DNA of 64,000 bases from NCBI RefSeq assembly GCF_000612585.1, contig NZ_JFCA01000027.1, positions 1 through 64,000 of the forward strand, read 5' to 3'. Source of the stretch: Pseudomonas sp. CHM02 (GTDB taxonomy: Bacteria; Pseudomonadota; Gammaproteobacteria; Pseudomonadales; Pseudomonadaceae). Shown here in pieces: positions 9,201-17,447 of this stretch; the stretch's first letter is position 1, and each line of letters starts with the position of its first letter. The position numbers and the translations under genes are program-made. The notes under the pieces were generated by a model. The model made no database searches. It was not told the DNA's origin and worked only from the letters and a program-made list of their open reading frames with translations.

Positions 9201-9477
9201 TGCGAAGCGGATTGATCCCGAGGAGACGGCCGTTAGGGAAGAGCTGGAGTCCCGTCTTGATACATGGAGAACAAGATCCCCAGCGGTCTACTGGAGTGAT
9301 TACAAGGGGGGAGGATCCCTTCTTCAGAGTGCTGAGCGCGCCGCAGCTCGCCGGGCTGCCAACCGTGAAACGGGAGCTGCTTGGCCGACCCTCAATTCAA
9401 TGCGGACCGTCGAAGCTGGGACCCCTTTCAGGATGGCCCCTGTCCTCAGGGCAAAGGATGACATACATGAAGAATGA
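6286..9477 (+). CDS. drmA: DrmA-like DISARM helicase
   Basis: A 1063-residue superfamily 2 helicase resembling the DISARM helicase DrmA. A Walker A (PTGGGKTEAYLAL) lies near residue 440. A zinc-binding pair (CPACG near 560, CTNSSCKMCG near 580) interrupts the first RecA-like domain. The DEXH box is DELHLISGPLG near 642, a characteristic DrmA stretch. Motifs V and VI (MVSVGVDISRLGL and EYIQATSRVGRG) lie near 848 and 872. The N-terminal 400 residues carry no motif I recognise. The start at 6286 has an excellent GGAGGT site; an upstream frame beginning at 6205 would overlap the helicase gene. DISARM restricts incoming phage DNA, and DrmA forms a complex with DrmB that loads on 5'-overhang DNA. 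Assignment to DrmA is from motif resemblance only. Confidence 0.8.
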   Translation: MQDKSQDRDIVASRLAEDLVGPRAEGEELTTRPSDVYLTGILWPQRTAMFGEDDERLGAAGAGSGEESDGEAEVVRTGSLQKPSVAGISFSVASSGTPQARVICSFATYRIEKLNDVDVWVRQPHSVEIPGLDLSAGPTRLIALAALSDGLPNVSLSVRSINAGDAVLSTLTLVNSVVPEQGRNEIEAASLFQTELRIEPCEGTLLVPKPPRRVMSLPQAGEGGAGSISDEESGALLYRNVAEFAVGHVCSAEWESADYVAGVRPSARWVGTTWLPSAIVESVDPNGHVFFSELGKERVAFDPLSAESLASADTTSLQQGLQLFCDTYERWILVQRKRLDNVMDVSSELKYVASSHLARCEEALERMRASVLDIGANPRLRRAFQLANLAMHLQHSWDSSKSRHAPLRWRPFQLGFLLLSAPSSVIREHKHRGVMDLLWFPTGGGKTEAYLALIACIAVYRRLSDDPNDHGGVCALMRYTLRLLTTQQFARSAAMIVALEAIRSGRAAVPDGLPLQGDVPFSIGLWVGGDATPNKRADAFASLRGSSEVASPKQLSRCPACGEKLSWSMANATSPVDVECTNSSCKMCGILPVFTVDDDVYDNRPTLLIGTADKFAQIVREKRTNRLFGVTDGSPPDLIIQDELHLISGPLGTIAGVYEAAFDLMFAVRGYRAKVIGSTATIRRASEQVLALFDREAFQFPPPAIDHDDSGFAVRDRRQKAVGRRYLGITTAGRSAKFTLQAVAGSLLQTAFAAFSDDVRRDAYWTLVGYFNSIRELGGALVLMQDDVTDSIALYASARREEKRTLRNVEELTSRRTQEEIRGMLEVLDIKVGLPGAVDAVLATNMVSVGVDISRLGLMLVNGQPKTIAEYIQATSRVGRGEVSGLVVSVLNNAKARDRSHFETFCSWHRTLYRDVEATSVTPFASRARDRALHAALVAVVRHLVADMLDSPRMNDEAEDEAMDLIGLIVERAKRIDPEETAVREELESRLDTWRTRSPAVYWSDYKGGGSLLQSAERAAARRAANRETGAAWPTLNSMRTVEAGTPFRMAPVLRAKDDIHEE

Positions 9478-11320
9478 ACTTCAGGATCTGCGGCGCAGCG
9501 CAGTTGTTTCTACATTCGGCCCCGGTTCGGTTGTGGACTTCAGGGCCGGTGGAGGAGCAGTTTCGGGCATCGCTGCTGGGCTTGAGGAGTGGGACCGCTC
9601 CTTCCCCCCCGCTGGCTTGGCCCACCCGCAGGTGATCCGCGAGCCACGCTTGCAGAAAAAGCTTGGCGTTAAAGGCTTTAGGTCTCCCCCTGTCACGCTC
9701 GAACGGAGAAAAGATGACGAACCAGATTCCCGGCGTCTCGTCGCCGTGCGTTTCCCGAAATGGCTGCAATGTCCAGGCTGCGATTTCATCAAGCCGGAAC
9801 GCCGATGGGCAAACGATCCGGGCGAGGCCTATCGCTACTGTCCGACTTGCACCGAAAAGTCTCCTGGACGCAGCAAGGTCTTCGTCATCCCAGTTCGCTT
9901 CGTCATGGCCTGTAAGCATGGTCACGTAGACGAGTTTCCTTGGGACTGGTGGGTGGGACACAAGCCGGAATGCCCGACCTTGAAGCGTGATAATCCGGAT
10001 CGCCATCCCGGTCTGATGCTTCGAGCGGAGAACCCTGGCCTTGCGGGGCTCATGCTGAGTTGTCCAAAGTGTGGCGCGCGCCGGTCGATGGACGGTGTTT
10101 TCTCGAAACAAACCTGGGAGCGAGGTCCGAAGTGCCGGGGGCATCGACCATGGCTGAGCGACGGCGACGAAATATGCGGAAAGGAGCAGTATGCTGTTCA
10201 GCGAGGTGCATCCAACCTGTACTTTGCGGTGACAGAGTCAGCCCTCAGCATCCCGCCTTGGTCCGACCGTATCCAGGAGGTTCTGGGCGACTGGTGGAGT
10301 TCCCTCACGAATCTCGACGACCCGTCGAGGCTTGAGGAGTATATCGGCTTCCTTGCCAAGGGTGATTTAGAGAGCATCCTGCGGGAACTGAAGATGTCGC
10401 CCGCGGAGCTGGCAGAGGCAATCCGGAACCGCCTCGTGTCGTACGGACAGTTGCAAACCGATGACCTCCGTCCGGCGGAGTATCGGCAGTTCGTCGCCGA
10501 ACCTAGTCGGAGTCGGACTCCCGACTTCGAAACCCGCAGAGAAACCGTATCCCCAGAAATAGCTGCATGGATCTCCCGAGTGGTACGGGCTGTGCGCCTC
10601 CGCGAGGTTCGTGCCATTAAAGGGTTCACCCGGATCAATCCGCCAGGTGATCCGGACTCGCCGGAGGTGGCACGGCTCTCCAAGGAACCGCTTGATTGGC
10701 TACCGGCGATTGAGGTGCGTGGTGAAGGCATCTTCCTTGCGCTGAATGAGGGGTGGCTTTCTGCGTGGGAGATTCGATCTGATGTAATTGCGCGCGTCTC
10801 CGAGTGCGACGCTCAGCATCAAGCGAACTGGAAGGAGCGGTACGGAGACGACGCAAATCCGCCTCGCGAGATTACCCCGCGATACATGCTCTGCCACACA
10901 CTCGCGCACGCTCTAATGCGCCAGTTGACGCTGGAGTGCGGATACTCCTCCGCATCGCTACAGGAGAGGATTTATGCCGGGAGTGGCGATGAACAGATGG
11001 CCGGGCTTCTGATTTATACCGCGACGCCAGACTCGGACGGAACTCTTGGAGGACTTGAACGGCAAGGAAAAGCAGGGCGCATCGAGGGAATTTTGCAGCG
11101 TGCGATCAACGCGATTGAGTGGTGCTCATCCGACCCACTCTGCATTACGGACATGATGGGAGCGATCAATAGCTACTCGCACTCAGTGTGCCACGCTTGC
11201 TGCCTTGCTCCAGAGACATCATGCGAAGCTTTCAACAGTTTCCTTGATCGCGCCCTCTTGATCGGTGACGGGACAAATTCGGGACTCGGATACTTCGAAA
11301 ACATGCTTAGGAGAGGCTGA
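9467..11320 (+). CDS. drmB: DrmB-like DUF1998 protein
   Basis: A 617-residue protein with a C-terminal DUF1998 domain (CHTLAHALMRQLTLECGYSS near residue 475, followed by DGTLGGLERQGK and the Cys cluster CHACCLAPETSCEAF near 575). The N-terminal half has several zinc-binding Cys/His pairs: CPGCD, CPTC, CKHGHVDEFPWDWW and CPKCG. This organisation is that of DrmB, the partner of DrmA in DISARM. The ATG at 9467 overlaps the drmA stop by 11 bases and has an AAAGGA site; ATG 9458 is an alternative. The overlap suggests translational coupling and a fixed complex with the upstream helicase. Confidence 0.8.
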   Translation: MKNELQDLRRSAVVSTFGPGSVVDFRAGGGAVSGIAAGLEEWDRSFPPAGLAHPQVIREPRLQKKLGVKGFRSPPVTLERRKDDEPDSRRLVAVRFPKWLQCPGCDFIKPERRWANDPGEAYRYCPTCTEKSPGRSKVFVIPVRFVMACKHGHVDEFPWDWWVGHKPECPTLKRDNPDRHPGLMLRAENPGLAGLMLSCPKCGARRSMDGVFSKQTWERGPKCRGHRPWLSDGDEICGKEQYAVQRGASNLYFAVTESALSIPPWSDRIQEVLGDWWSSLTNLDDPSRLEEYIGFLAKGDLESILRELKMSPAELAEAIRNRLVSYGQLQTDDLRPAEYRQFVAEPSRSRTPDFETRRETVSPEIAAWISRVVRAVRLREVRAIKGFTRINPPGDPDSPEVARLSKEPLDWLPAIEVRGEGIFLALNEGWLSAWEIRSDVIARVSECDAQHQANWKERYGDDANPPREITPRYMLCHTLAHALMRQLTLECGYSSASLQERIYAGSGDEQMAGLLIYTATPDSDGTLGGLERQGKAGRIEGILQRAINAIEWCSSDPLCITDMMGAINSYSHSVCHACCLAPETSCEAFNSFLDRALLIGDGTNSGLGYFENMLRRG

Positions 11321-13008
11321 TGGCGGTGCTCTGGCCAAGGAAATTACCACGCTCGGTACTGGATGATCCGAGGCGGCGAGCGGAAGTTCGCGTGTACAAC
11401 CGACTAGCCGAGGTTCTCGACGATTCCTTTCATGTTTTTTACTCAAGCCCTTGGCTAGGCACCGACCGGTTGGGAAACGAAAAGGACGGCGAATGCGACT
11501 TCCTGATCGCACATTCACGACACGGCATCCTCGCGATAGAGGTCAAAGGGGGGAGGGAAATTTCGTTTGACCCGATGGATGCTCAGTGGCGCAGTACAGA
11601 TCATGGTGGCTTCGTCCACAAAATTAAGGACCCGGTGGCACAGGCGCGTAGTGCAAAGTACGAAATTCTGAGACGGCTCCACGAATCACTCAGGGGGCCA
11701 AAGCGTGTAATACATGCCACTCATGGGGTTGTATTCCCTAGTGCTGGGTCGCCTCGTGGCAATCTCGGAGCTGATCGCCCGGCCTACATTTTCTGTTGTT
11801 CAAATCAGCTTGAGCACGGTCTCCATGAGTGGGTCACAGATCGGCTGAAGGAAGGGCAGCGACCTGATAACTGTGAGTCTCTTGGTCGTGACGGTATAGC
11901 GGCGCTGGAGAGACTTCTGGCACACCCCTTCACCCTGAGCTTCCGAATCGGTGCCGCACTTGCGGAAGCTGAAGGAGAGTTCCGTGTCCTTGAGCCCTCC
12001 CAGTACCATATCCTTGATGTCATCACCGATATCCCGCGGGCCCTGATTCAGGGTGGTGCAGGCACAGGCAAAACTGTGGTGGCGATCGAGGAAGCACTGC
12101 GGTCCGCCGCCACTGGCAGGAAGACCCTCCTGACTTGTTATAGTCGCCCGTTGGGAATTGACCTTGAGCGAAGACTGAAAACCGTAGAGAACCTCACGGT
12201 CGCCAGCTTTCACATGCTGTGCGGGCGCATGGCAAGTCAGGCAAGTGTTCAGACACCTACCGGCGTCAGCGAACAGGAGCTCTACGAGAACGTGCTGCCT
12301 GATGCCCTCTACAGTGCGATGGAAATCAAGCCTTCGCTCAAGTGGGACACGATTATTGTCGATGAAGGCCAGGACTTCCGTGCCGAGTGGTGGATCGCGA
12401 TCGATGGCTGCCTGAACAGCAATGGTCACCTCCGTGTTTTCATGGATAGCAATCAGAGGGTATACGACAGCCTCGGGAGTGGCGTTCATGATCTAAGCGT
12501 GGTTCCAGTTCGGCTTTCCCGAAATCTCCGCAACACAAAGAACATCCACAAGGCCGCTTCGGTGCATTATTCGGGTCTCGAGATAATTGCCGACGGGCCC
12601 GACGGTCTCGAGGTCTCTTGGATCAACGCGGATAATCCAGGTTCGAAAGTTGAAGCTGCATACGGGGAGCTTCGACGGCTCGTCAACAGTGAGGAAGTGG
12701 CACCCGGTGACATAGCAATCCTTGTCAACGGGCCCACCGCTAGGACAAGCTTTCTCGAAAAAAGCAGCGGGACGAATATTTCGCTTACAGACGCCGAAAC
12801 AATGGTGCTCGAAGACGTAGTCGTAGATACCGTACGACGGTTCAAGGGGCTGGAACGGCCGGCAATAATTCTCATCGTAAGCGGCGACGAAATGGAGCGG
12901 CGCGAGCTTGCCTATGTCGCGTTCTCGAGAGCGCGGGCCTACTTGTGCATTGTGTGTTCCGAAGATGACGCACGCTGGCTTTCAGGAAAGGAAAAACGCG
13001 ACGACTGA
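11320..13008 (+). CDS. NERD nuclease fused to SF1 helicase
   Basis: A 562-residue fusion. The N-terminal NERD domain is a PD-(D/E)XK nuclease-related fold with Asp60 (GECDFLI) and Glu74-x-Lys76 (AIEVKGG) visible. The C-terminal part is a UvrD-like ATPase: Q-motif LEPSQYHILD (224-233), Walker A GGAGTGKT (245-252), Walker B IIVDEGQDF (345-353), motif V RRFKGLERPAIILI near 510 and motif VI AYVAFSRARAYLCIV near 535. The start ATG shares one base with the drmB stop (TGATG), typical of coupled translation. In DISARM the nuclease-like component is DrmC, a phospholipase D protein; here this NERD protein may provide cleavage. That substitution is inference. Confidence 0.85.
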   Translation: MAVLWPRKLPRSVLDDPRRRAEVRVYNRLAEVLDDSFHVFYSSPWLGTDRLGNEKDGECDFLIAHSRHGILAIEVKGGREISFDPMDAQWRSTDHGGFVHKIKDPVAQARSAKYEILRRLHESLRGPKRVIHATHGVVFPSAGSPRGNLGADRPAYIFCCSNQLEHGLHEWVTDRLKEGQRPDNCESLGRDGIAALERLLAHPFTLSFRIGAALAEAEGEFRVLEPSQYHILDVITDIPRALIQGGAGTGKTVVAIEEALRSAATGRKTLLTCYSRPLGIDLERRLKTVENLTVASFHMLCGRMASQASVQTPTGVSEQELYENVLPDALYSAMEIKPSLKWDTIIVDEGQDFRAEWWIAIDGCLNSNGHLRVFMDSNQRVYDSLGSGVHDLSVVPVRLSRNLRNTKNIHKAASVHYSGLEIIADGPDGLEVSWINADNPGSKVEAAYGELRRLVNSEEVAPGDIAILVNGPTARTSFLEKSSGTNISLTDAETMVLEDVVVDTVRRFKGLERPAIILIVSGDEMERRELAYVAFSRARAYLCIVCSEDDARWLSGKEKRDD

Positions 13009-13067
13009 CGTGTCTCCCCCAATGGGCTTTCGTACGTACCAATGTCGAAGGCTTTAGAATAAAGTTC

Positions 13068-13643
13068 TCAGAGGGGCACGGTAGAGTTGTCTGGATTTTT
13101 TACTCTAAGGCTGACCGGCGAAGGCAGGGTCGCTAGGCTTGCAGGTCTGGGATAAATTTGGCGCCCAACACTTAGCACGCGGTTGGAGCGGGCTACATAC
13201 CAAGCGTTCATTCTGATATCCCAGCTACGGACTGCGCAGAATTGTTGCCAGTCGAGCTCGATGATGCGCTCTAATGTGAAGTCTTCATGGATCAGAACGA
13301 TGAGGATGAACTCGAAAAGCTGACGTTCATTATTGGACTGGTCCGGGTAAATCGTCCCAGATTTTTTTGCTCTTTGCAGCGTCTTGATCGAGTATCGGTT
13401 TCCTTCCCGAGAAATTGCATCTATGTTTTTTGTGCCTCGAGGGGATGGGGCCAGGACAGGTAGATCGGGGCGCTCTTTAAAGGCGGCAATTGCCAGTTTC
13501 TCGCCGATTTCGCCGACATTGAAGCTTAAGCCCCGATTCCTGGCCTCTCTGGCAACTGCTGCATGTAGTGCCAGAAGTTGGAGGTCGTCAAGGGGGGGCA
13601 GATCCATTGGGTTTTCGCTGGGCTTACTGTTGATTTTCTTCAT
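13068..13643 (-). CDS. Small PD-(D/E)XK-like protein of the RM operon
   Basis: A 191-residue protein, last gene of the leftward restriction-modification operon, overlapping the vsr stop by 20 bases. Residues about 44-52 (VGEIGEKLA), NIDAI and YSIKT form the pattern E...D...x-x-K of a PD-(D/E)XK nuclease fold of the DUF6998 kind, with Ser in place of the usual acidic residue of the ExK pair. It may be a degenerate nuclease or a DNA-recognition subunit. The family call is moderate. Its 3' end lies 59 bases from the 3' end of the rightward defence operon. Confidence 0.6.
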   Translation of the reverse strand: MKKINSKPSENPMDLPPLDDLQLLALHAAVAREARNRGLSFNVGEIGEKLAIAAFKERPDLPVLAPSPRGTKNIDAISREGNRYSIKTLQRAKKSGTIYPDQSNNERQLFEFILIVLIHEDFTLERIIELDWQQFCAVRSWDIRMNAWYVARSNRVLSVGRQIYPRPASLATLPSPVSLRVKNPDNSTVPL

Positions 13644-14106
13644 GTGCTCTTGCAGCTCCGGAAATATCTATCAGCGTAAGTTCCTTTGATAGCAGGAATG
13701 TCTGGCATCTTGTAATAACTTCATCGCCGGTAAGTTTGGCAGGACCTCTGATACTGCACTCCCAAACATTTGCCACCCGCCATCCTAGTTCAAGCAGAGC
13801 TGTAGTAGCTCTCTCATCCCGGGCACGATTAGACGCGATCTTTGTGGCCCAGAACTCCTGGCGAGTTACCGGAAGTTTGAACATTGGGCAGCCGTGCCCG
13901 TGCCAGAAGCAGCCGTTGATGAAGACCACGGCGTGATAGCGCGGGAACACAAGGTCCGGGCGGCCAGGCAATTTTCGATCCTGCAGTCGATAGCGAAAGC
14001 CTCGGGCATGTAACCCGTGCCGGATAAGCATTTCTGGTTTGGTATCGCGTCCACGAATCCGGCTCATATTGAGGTGGCGCTGTTCCGGGGTAAGGACATC
14101 AACCAT
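13624..14106 (-). CDS. vsr: Very short patch repair endonuclease
   Basis: A 160-residue Vsr endonuclease, which nicks 5' of the T in T:G mismatches made when 5-methylcytosine deaminates. All the family residues are visible and fall at the same positions as in E. coli Vsr: MSRIRGRDTKPE (14-25), Asp51 in PGRPDLVF, Cys66, His69, His71 and Cys73 in GCFWHGHGC, and Cys117. The gene starts inside the upstream DUF2357 stop codon (TGATG). Vsr genes normally accompany a cytosine-C5 methyltransferase, here at 17413-18918. This argues that the methyltransferase is active and that its sites would otherwise be mutational hotspots. Confidence 0.93.
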   Translation of the reverse strand: MVDVLTPEQRHLNMSRIRGRDTKPEMLIRHGLHARGFRYRLQDRKLPGRPDLVFPRYHAVVFINGCFWHGHGCPMFKLPVTRQEFWATKIASNRARDERATTALLELGWRVANVWECSIRGPAKLTGDEVITRCQTFLLSKELTLIDISGAARAHEENQQ

Positions 14107-15764
14107 CAGGGCTCTCCGATAGCGTCTGCGACAATCGCCTTCAGGCTGCCTCGGAGATCTTCGCTGCTCATCCCCGGGCGTAGGGTAATAGCACCGAAGC
14201 GGAACTTATCCCGGTACTGAGGATGGAAAAGTCGTCCCGGTACGGGGGTAGTCTTGAAGTCAGAATTGAGGGCAGGAGCGTGTGGTGTTAACAGATAGGC
14301 GGCTGTAACAACTCCCTCAATCTCGCCGCTCTCGGCCTCTTGTACCAGAGCGTCGCGATATGTGTGAATCGAAGTCAGCGCGTCATTCAGACCGTCATTA
14401 ATGCGGTACTTTGCATCCAGGACGATAACCTGCCTCCTAGGACTTCCGAAGCCGGTACCTGCCAGAACCACATCCGGCACCATGACCCGGCTGAAGCTGC
14501 CTTCGCCACTTGGTTCTATCCAGTATTCACGGTATTGACGTTGGAAGCACAAGATCTTGTCAGGACCGACTGACACGATGACCGCTCCTGCGGAAATAGT
14601 CACACCGCCGGCCGCGTCGGTCACGAACAGATTGCTCAGGTCTATGCCGGTTGAACCGTACTCTTGAACGGTCGCGCGAAGAAGACGCAGGAAGCACCAT
14701 AGTTCGTACAGCTCATACGTTCTGGCCAGTGGCATCTGCAGGAAATCGCCGAACAGAGCCGCAAGGCCCAGGTTCATGTCCTGCCATAGTCGATAGAAGC
14801 GGTGGTAAACGGGGTCATTGCGAAACAGCGAAGACATCTGCAGCATCGCTGGGCTGTCGGTGACCTCTACCATAAAGCCTGAACCTGAAGCATCGTTGAA
14901 CTGGCGCGCAATGCGCCGAGCACGTACAGCCCAATTACCTGCTGTAGTGAGTATCTCAGGATCTCCGGTACGGCCTACCTTGGCAAGTACATCGGCGACA
15001 CCTGACAACCAAGCTGCCCACGACCGAAGACATGCCTTGATCTGCCGATGCTCCGGAATGTCTACGCTATTGCGACGTTGTCGTATTGTAATCTGTGCTG
15101 GCAGGCGCCCGCCGAGGGCTGCAGGCAATCGGGATGGCTGGCTGGTTTCGGTCCGGATAAGTCCGGACCGAAACGATTTGATAATTTCTGGGCCTGTGGC
15201 ACGTACGGCACGGTGAGAGGGCACCGTTACCTGCTCAGCGCGCAGGAAGTGCCTGGGTGAACGGTTGATTGCGCTAATGGTTTGCGTAATCTCCTCGGCT
15301 CGCGAGCGCAGGAATTCCAGCCGGGCAAGCGGTGGTGGTTTACTGCCGCGTTGGCGGGCAATGCTCTTACGGAATGCACTGAGCGAGAAGAGGGCGAAGG
15401 TGTCTTCCAAGACCTCGCGAACCATAGCGTCAAAGTCGTTACGGGTGAGCTTGCGAAGATCCGGATCAGTAGTGATCTCGAAGCGGCGGACTTCTGTGCC
15501 GGGCAGATGTAGCGCAACTTCTACCGAGCCGGCATGGAAGCCTGGTGTCCAGCGCCAGCGGGCTACGCGTGTATGGCGCGAACGCAAAGCCTCGATAGGT
15601 ACATCGTCGATCAGAAGATCGGCGGCAATTGCATCATCGCTGTCGCGCAGTTCAAATAGGTAGGAAGAAGCTTCCCTGATCGAACCGCTAGGGATTACAT
15701 CCTGCAAAGGCCAGACCTGCCATGCAGGTCCTCCGTCCTCGCTCTGGACATATAGAGTTGTCAT
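14106..15764 (-). CDS. DUF2357 / McrC-like restriction nuclease
   Basis: A 552-residue protein of the DUF2357 type, the nuclease partner of McrB-like motors in McrBC, LlaJI and BsuMI-like systems. The central helical block holds RTYELYELWCFLRL (348-361), typical of the family. The C-terminal PD-(D/E)XK nuclease has PDVVL (430-434) and VLDAKYR (448-454), giving the D and D-x-K catalytic set. It starts three bases after the McrB-like stop and its own stop overlaps the vsr start. It would cut DNA when the AAA+ partner translocates. Whether the target is unmethylated or methylated DNA cannot be read from the sequence. Confidence 0.8.
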   Translation of the reverse strand: MTTLYVQSEDGGPAWQVWPLQDVIPSGSIREASSYLFELRDSDDAIAADLLIDDVPIEALRSRHTRVARWRWTPGFHAGSVEVALHLPGTEVRRFEITTDPDLRKLTRNDFDAMVREVLEDTFALFSLSAFRKSIARQRGSKPPPLARLEFLRSRAEEITQTISAINRSPRHFLRAEQVTVPSHRAVRATGPEIIKSFRSGLIRTETSQPSRLPAALGGRLPAQITIRQRRNSVDIPEHRQIKACLRSWAAWLSGVADVLAKVGRTGDPEILTTAGNWAVRARRIARQFNDASGSGFMVEVTDSPAMLQMSSLFRNDPVYHRFYRLWQDMNLGLAALFGDFLQMPLARTYELYELWCFLRLLRATVQEYGSTGIDLSNLFVTDAAGGVTISAGAVIVSVGPDKILCFQRQYREYWIEPSGEGSFSRVMVPDVVLAGTGFGSPRRQVIVLDAKYRINDGLNDALTSIHTYRDALVQEAESGEIEGVVTAAYLLTPHAPALNSDFKTTPVPGRLFHPQYRDKFRFGAITLRPGMSSEDLRGSLKAIVADAIGEP

Positions 15765-15767
15765 TTC

Positions 15768-17447
15768 TCAGCGCATCGCCTGGAAGGAACCGAACTCATC
15801 CAGATCGCTCAATAGTCTACGGACATACTTCAGTGCGTGGGGAAGGCCCTCGCAAGCCTTTTCCAGAGCATTTAACAGCGGGCGCTGGCGCTCTGAGCCA
15901 CGCAGCTTGACCAGGACCTTTTGTACCAGTAACTGGTCCGTGACACTGCCAGTCGGATTCTGCAGGTACTTGGCGTCGAAGGCGTGATATCGCACAAACT
16001 CCTCAATTACCCGGTAACCGAACCCTAAGCCATAGTGCTCCAAGAGTCCGTGGACTTCTATCAGTTTCGGTTCGGACGCATCCTTTGCATTCCGCAGTTC
16101 AGGGCAACGGTCGGCCAATGAGGCCATGAAACCCGATATGTCCACTGCTGACATGTCGATCACCGATGCCCGATCAAGTACTTTGTCGCTGACAGGGTTA
16201 GTTGTCTCATCGACGTTAATTGTGCCGATGATGAACAGGTTAGAGGGCAGCGGAATTTCGGCACGGACGCTGGCGCCTGTGGTGCCCTCCAGCGGTACCC
16301 CGTTGGAGTGCAGTTGCAGTGCTCCTCGGGTCTCAATGGCGGACAATATGTCAGACAGATAGTACTCAACCCGCGCAAGGTTCATCTCATCTAGTATTAC
16401 AAATACCGGGGAGTCCCGGTGCGCCGTTGCAACCAGCACTGCTTCCAGAAAGGTCGGTACGACGTATCGGTTCGTCAGTACGTCGTAGTAGCCCGTCAGT
16501 CCTGTAGGGTCTGTCCATTCTGGGCGAACTGGGCACTCAAAAAGTAGTGGGTCGGTGGCTGTACTTGAAGTTAGGCCGTGAACTGCGCGTGCATATTTCA
16601 ACGCCAGTTGCGTCTTACCTGTACCTGAAAGTCCCGAGAGAATAACGAAGTGCTTGTGGTCCAGGAAGTTTAGGGCGGCATGAAACCGCCGGACCTCTCC
16701 ATTTGGATAGTGGCCACCCAGGGCCTTGATCGCCGTCTCGATTTCTTCAACCGGAATGGTTGGCGGCAGGCGACGCATGTCTTGGCTGAGCGTTGCTGTA
16801 TCTGCCCAAACGGGGAGTTCGTGAATTTTTTCCCTACCGACCAGGCTGCCTAACCAACCGATGAACTCGCGAGCAAGGAGGCTACGCCTTGCGGAGGCCG
16901 TCGGCGGATACAGGGCAACAACGATCTCATCTGGTTCCGTGGAGGGCCCGAAAGGTGAAAGGTCGAAAGCCAAACTGTCCCAGAATTTGGCGTTGCGCAA
17001 CCACAGGCGCCCATCCCTTGCCAGATAGATAGGCACCAGATTGTTCCTGGCGCTGTACTTGATAGTGGTCCCAGGGGGTTCCGGCAACTCGTCACTATCT
17101 CCGGCCGCTTCCAGAGCAAACTCCGAGTCATCGCCTGCACTCTTTGCAGCTGCGCCCAGACGCTTCATTTCGGCCAAGCGCTCGAGGAAACTTGTTTTGT
17201 CCTTGCGGACCAGAACAGCAAAGTAGACCTCATCCTCCGGTGGGAACCGGAGAACGCATCCAAATATCAGAGCCTCGGCGTCTTCTCTGACGTTATCTAG
17301 GTTGACTACCCCAAGCTGGATGCCGCCCTCAACAATTTTCGCGCTATTCGATACCCCGAACAGCTCTCGCGGGCGGACTGCTTTTGATGTGCCGAAGTGC
17401 TGCTGCGCAGCTTCAAGAAACTGTCGTTGCCGCTCGACGAGGCTCAT
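15768..17447 (-). CDS. McrB-like AAA+ restriction motor
   Basis: A 559-residue AAA+ protein of the McrB family. Walker A is GLSGTGKTQ (272-280), WTDPTGLTGYYD (311-322) is the McrB-type loop, Walker B is VILDEMNLARVEYY (350-363), and the McrB signature appears as GTINVDETTNPVSDKVLDRA (408-427). McrB proteins hydrolyse GTP; the NVDE version here replaces the classical MNTAD, so nucleotide preference is open. The N-terminal 240 residues are unlike McrB and probably read the DNA site. The gene overlaps the methyltransferase by 35 bases, with an AAAGGA site inside it. Neighbours make it a LlaJI/BsuMI-like restriction subunit. Confidence 0.85.
   Translation of the reverse strand: MSLVERQRQFLEAAQQHFGTSKAVRPRELFGVSNSAKIVEGGIQLGVVNLDNVREDAEALIFGCVLRFPPEDEVYFAVLVRKDKTSFLERLAEMKRLGAAAKSAGDDSEFALEAAGDSDELPEPPGTTIKYSARNNLVPIYLARDGRLWLRNAKFWDSLAFDLSPFGPSTEPDEIVVALYPPTASARRSLLAREFIGWLGSLVGREKIHELPVWADTATLSQDMRRLPPTIPVEEIETAIKALGGHYPNGEVRRFHAALNFLDHKHFVILSGLSGTGKTQLALKYARAVHGLTSSTATDPLLFECPVRPEWTDPTGLTGYYDVLTNRYVVPTFLEAVLVATAHRDSPVFVILDEMNLARVEYYLSDILSAIETRGALQLHSNGVPLEGTTGASVRAEIPLPSNLFIIGTINVDETTNPVSDKVLDRASVIDMSAVDISGFMASLADRCPELRNAKDASEPKLIEVHGLLEHYGLGFGYRVIEEFVRYHAFDAKYLQNPTGSVTDQLLVQKVLVKLRGSERQRPLLNALEKACEGLPHALKYVRRLLSDLDEFGSFQAMR

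Noticed and set aside
9200..9466. Extended start for the drmB-like gene
   Set aside because: The extra residues are an out-of-frame reading of the drmA-like 3' end; the DrmB-like sequence starts at 9467.
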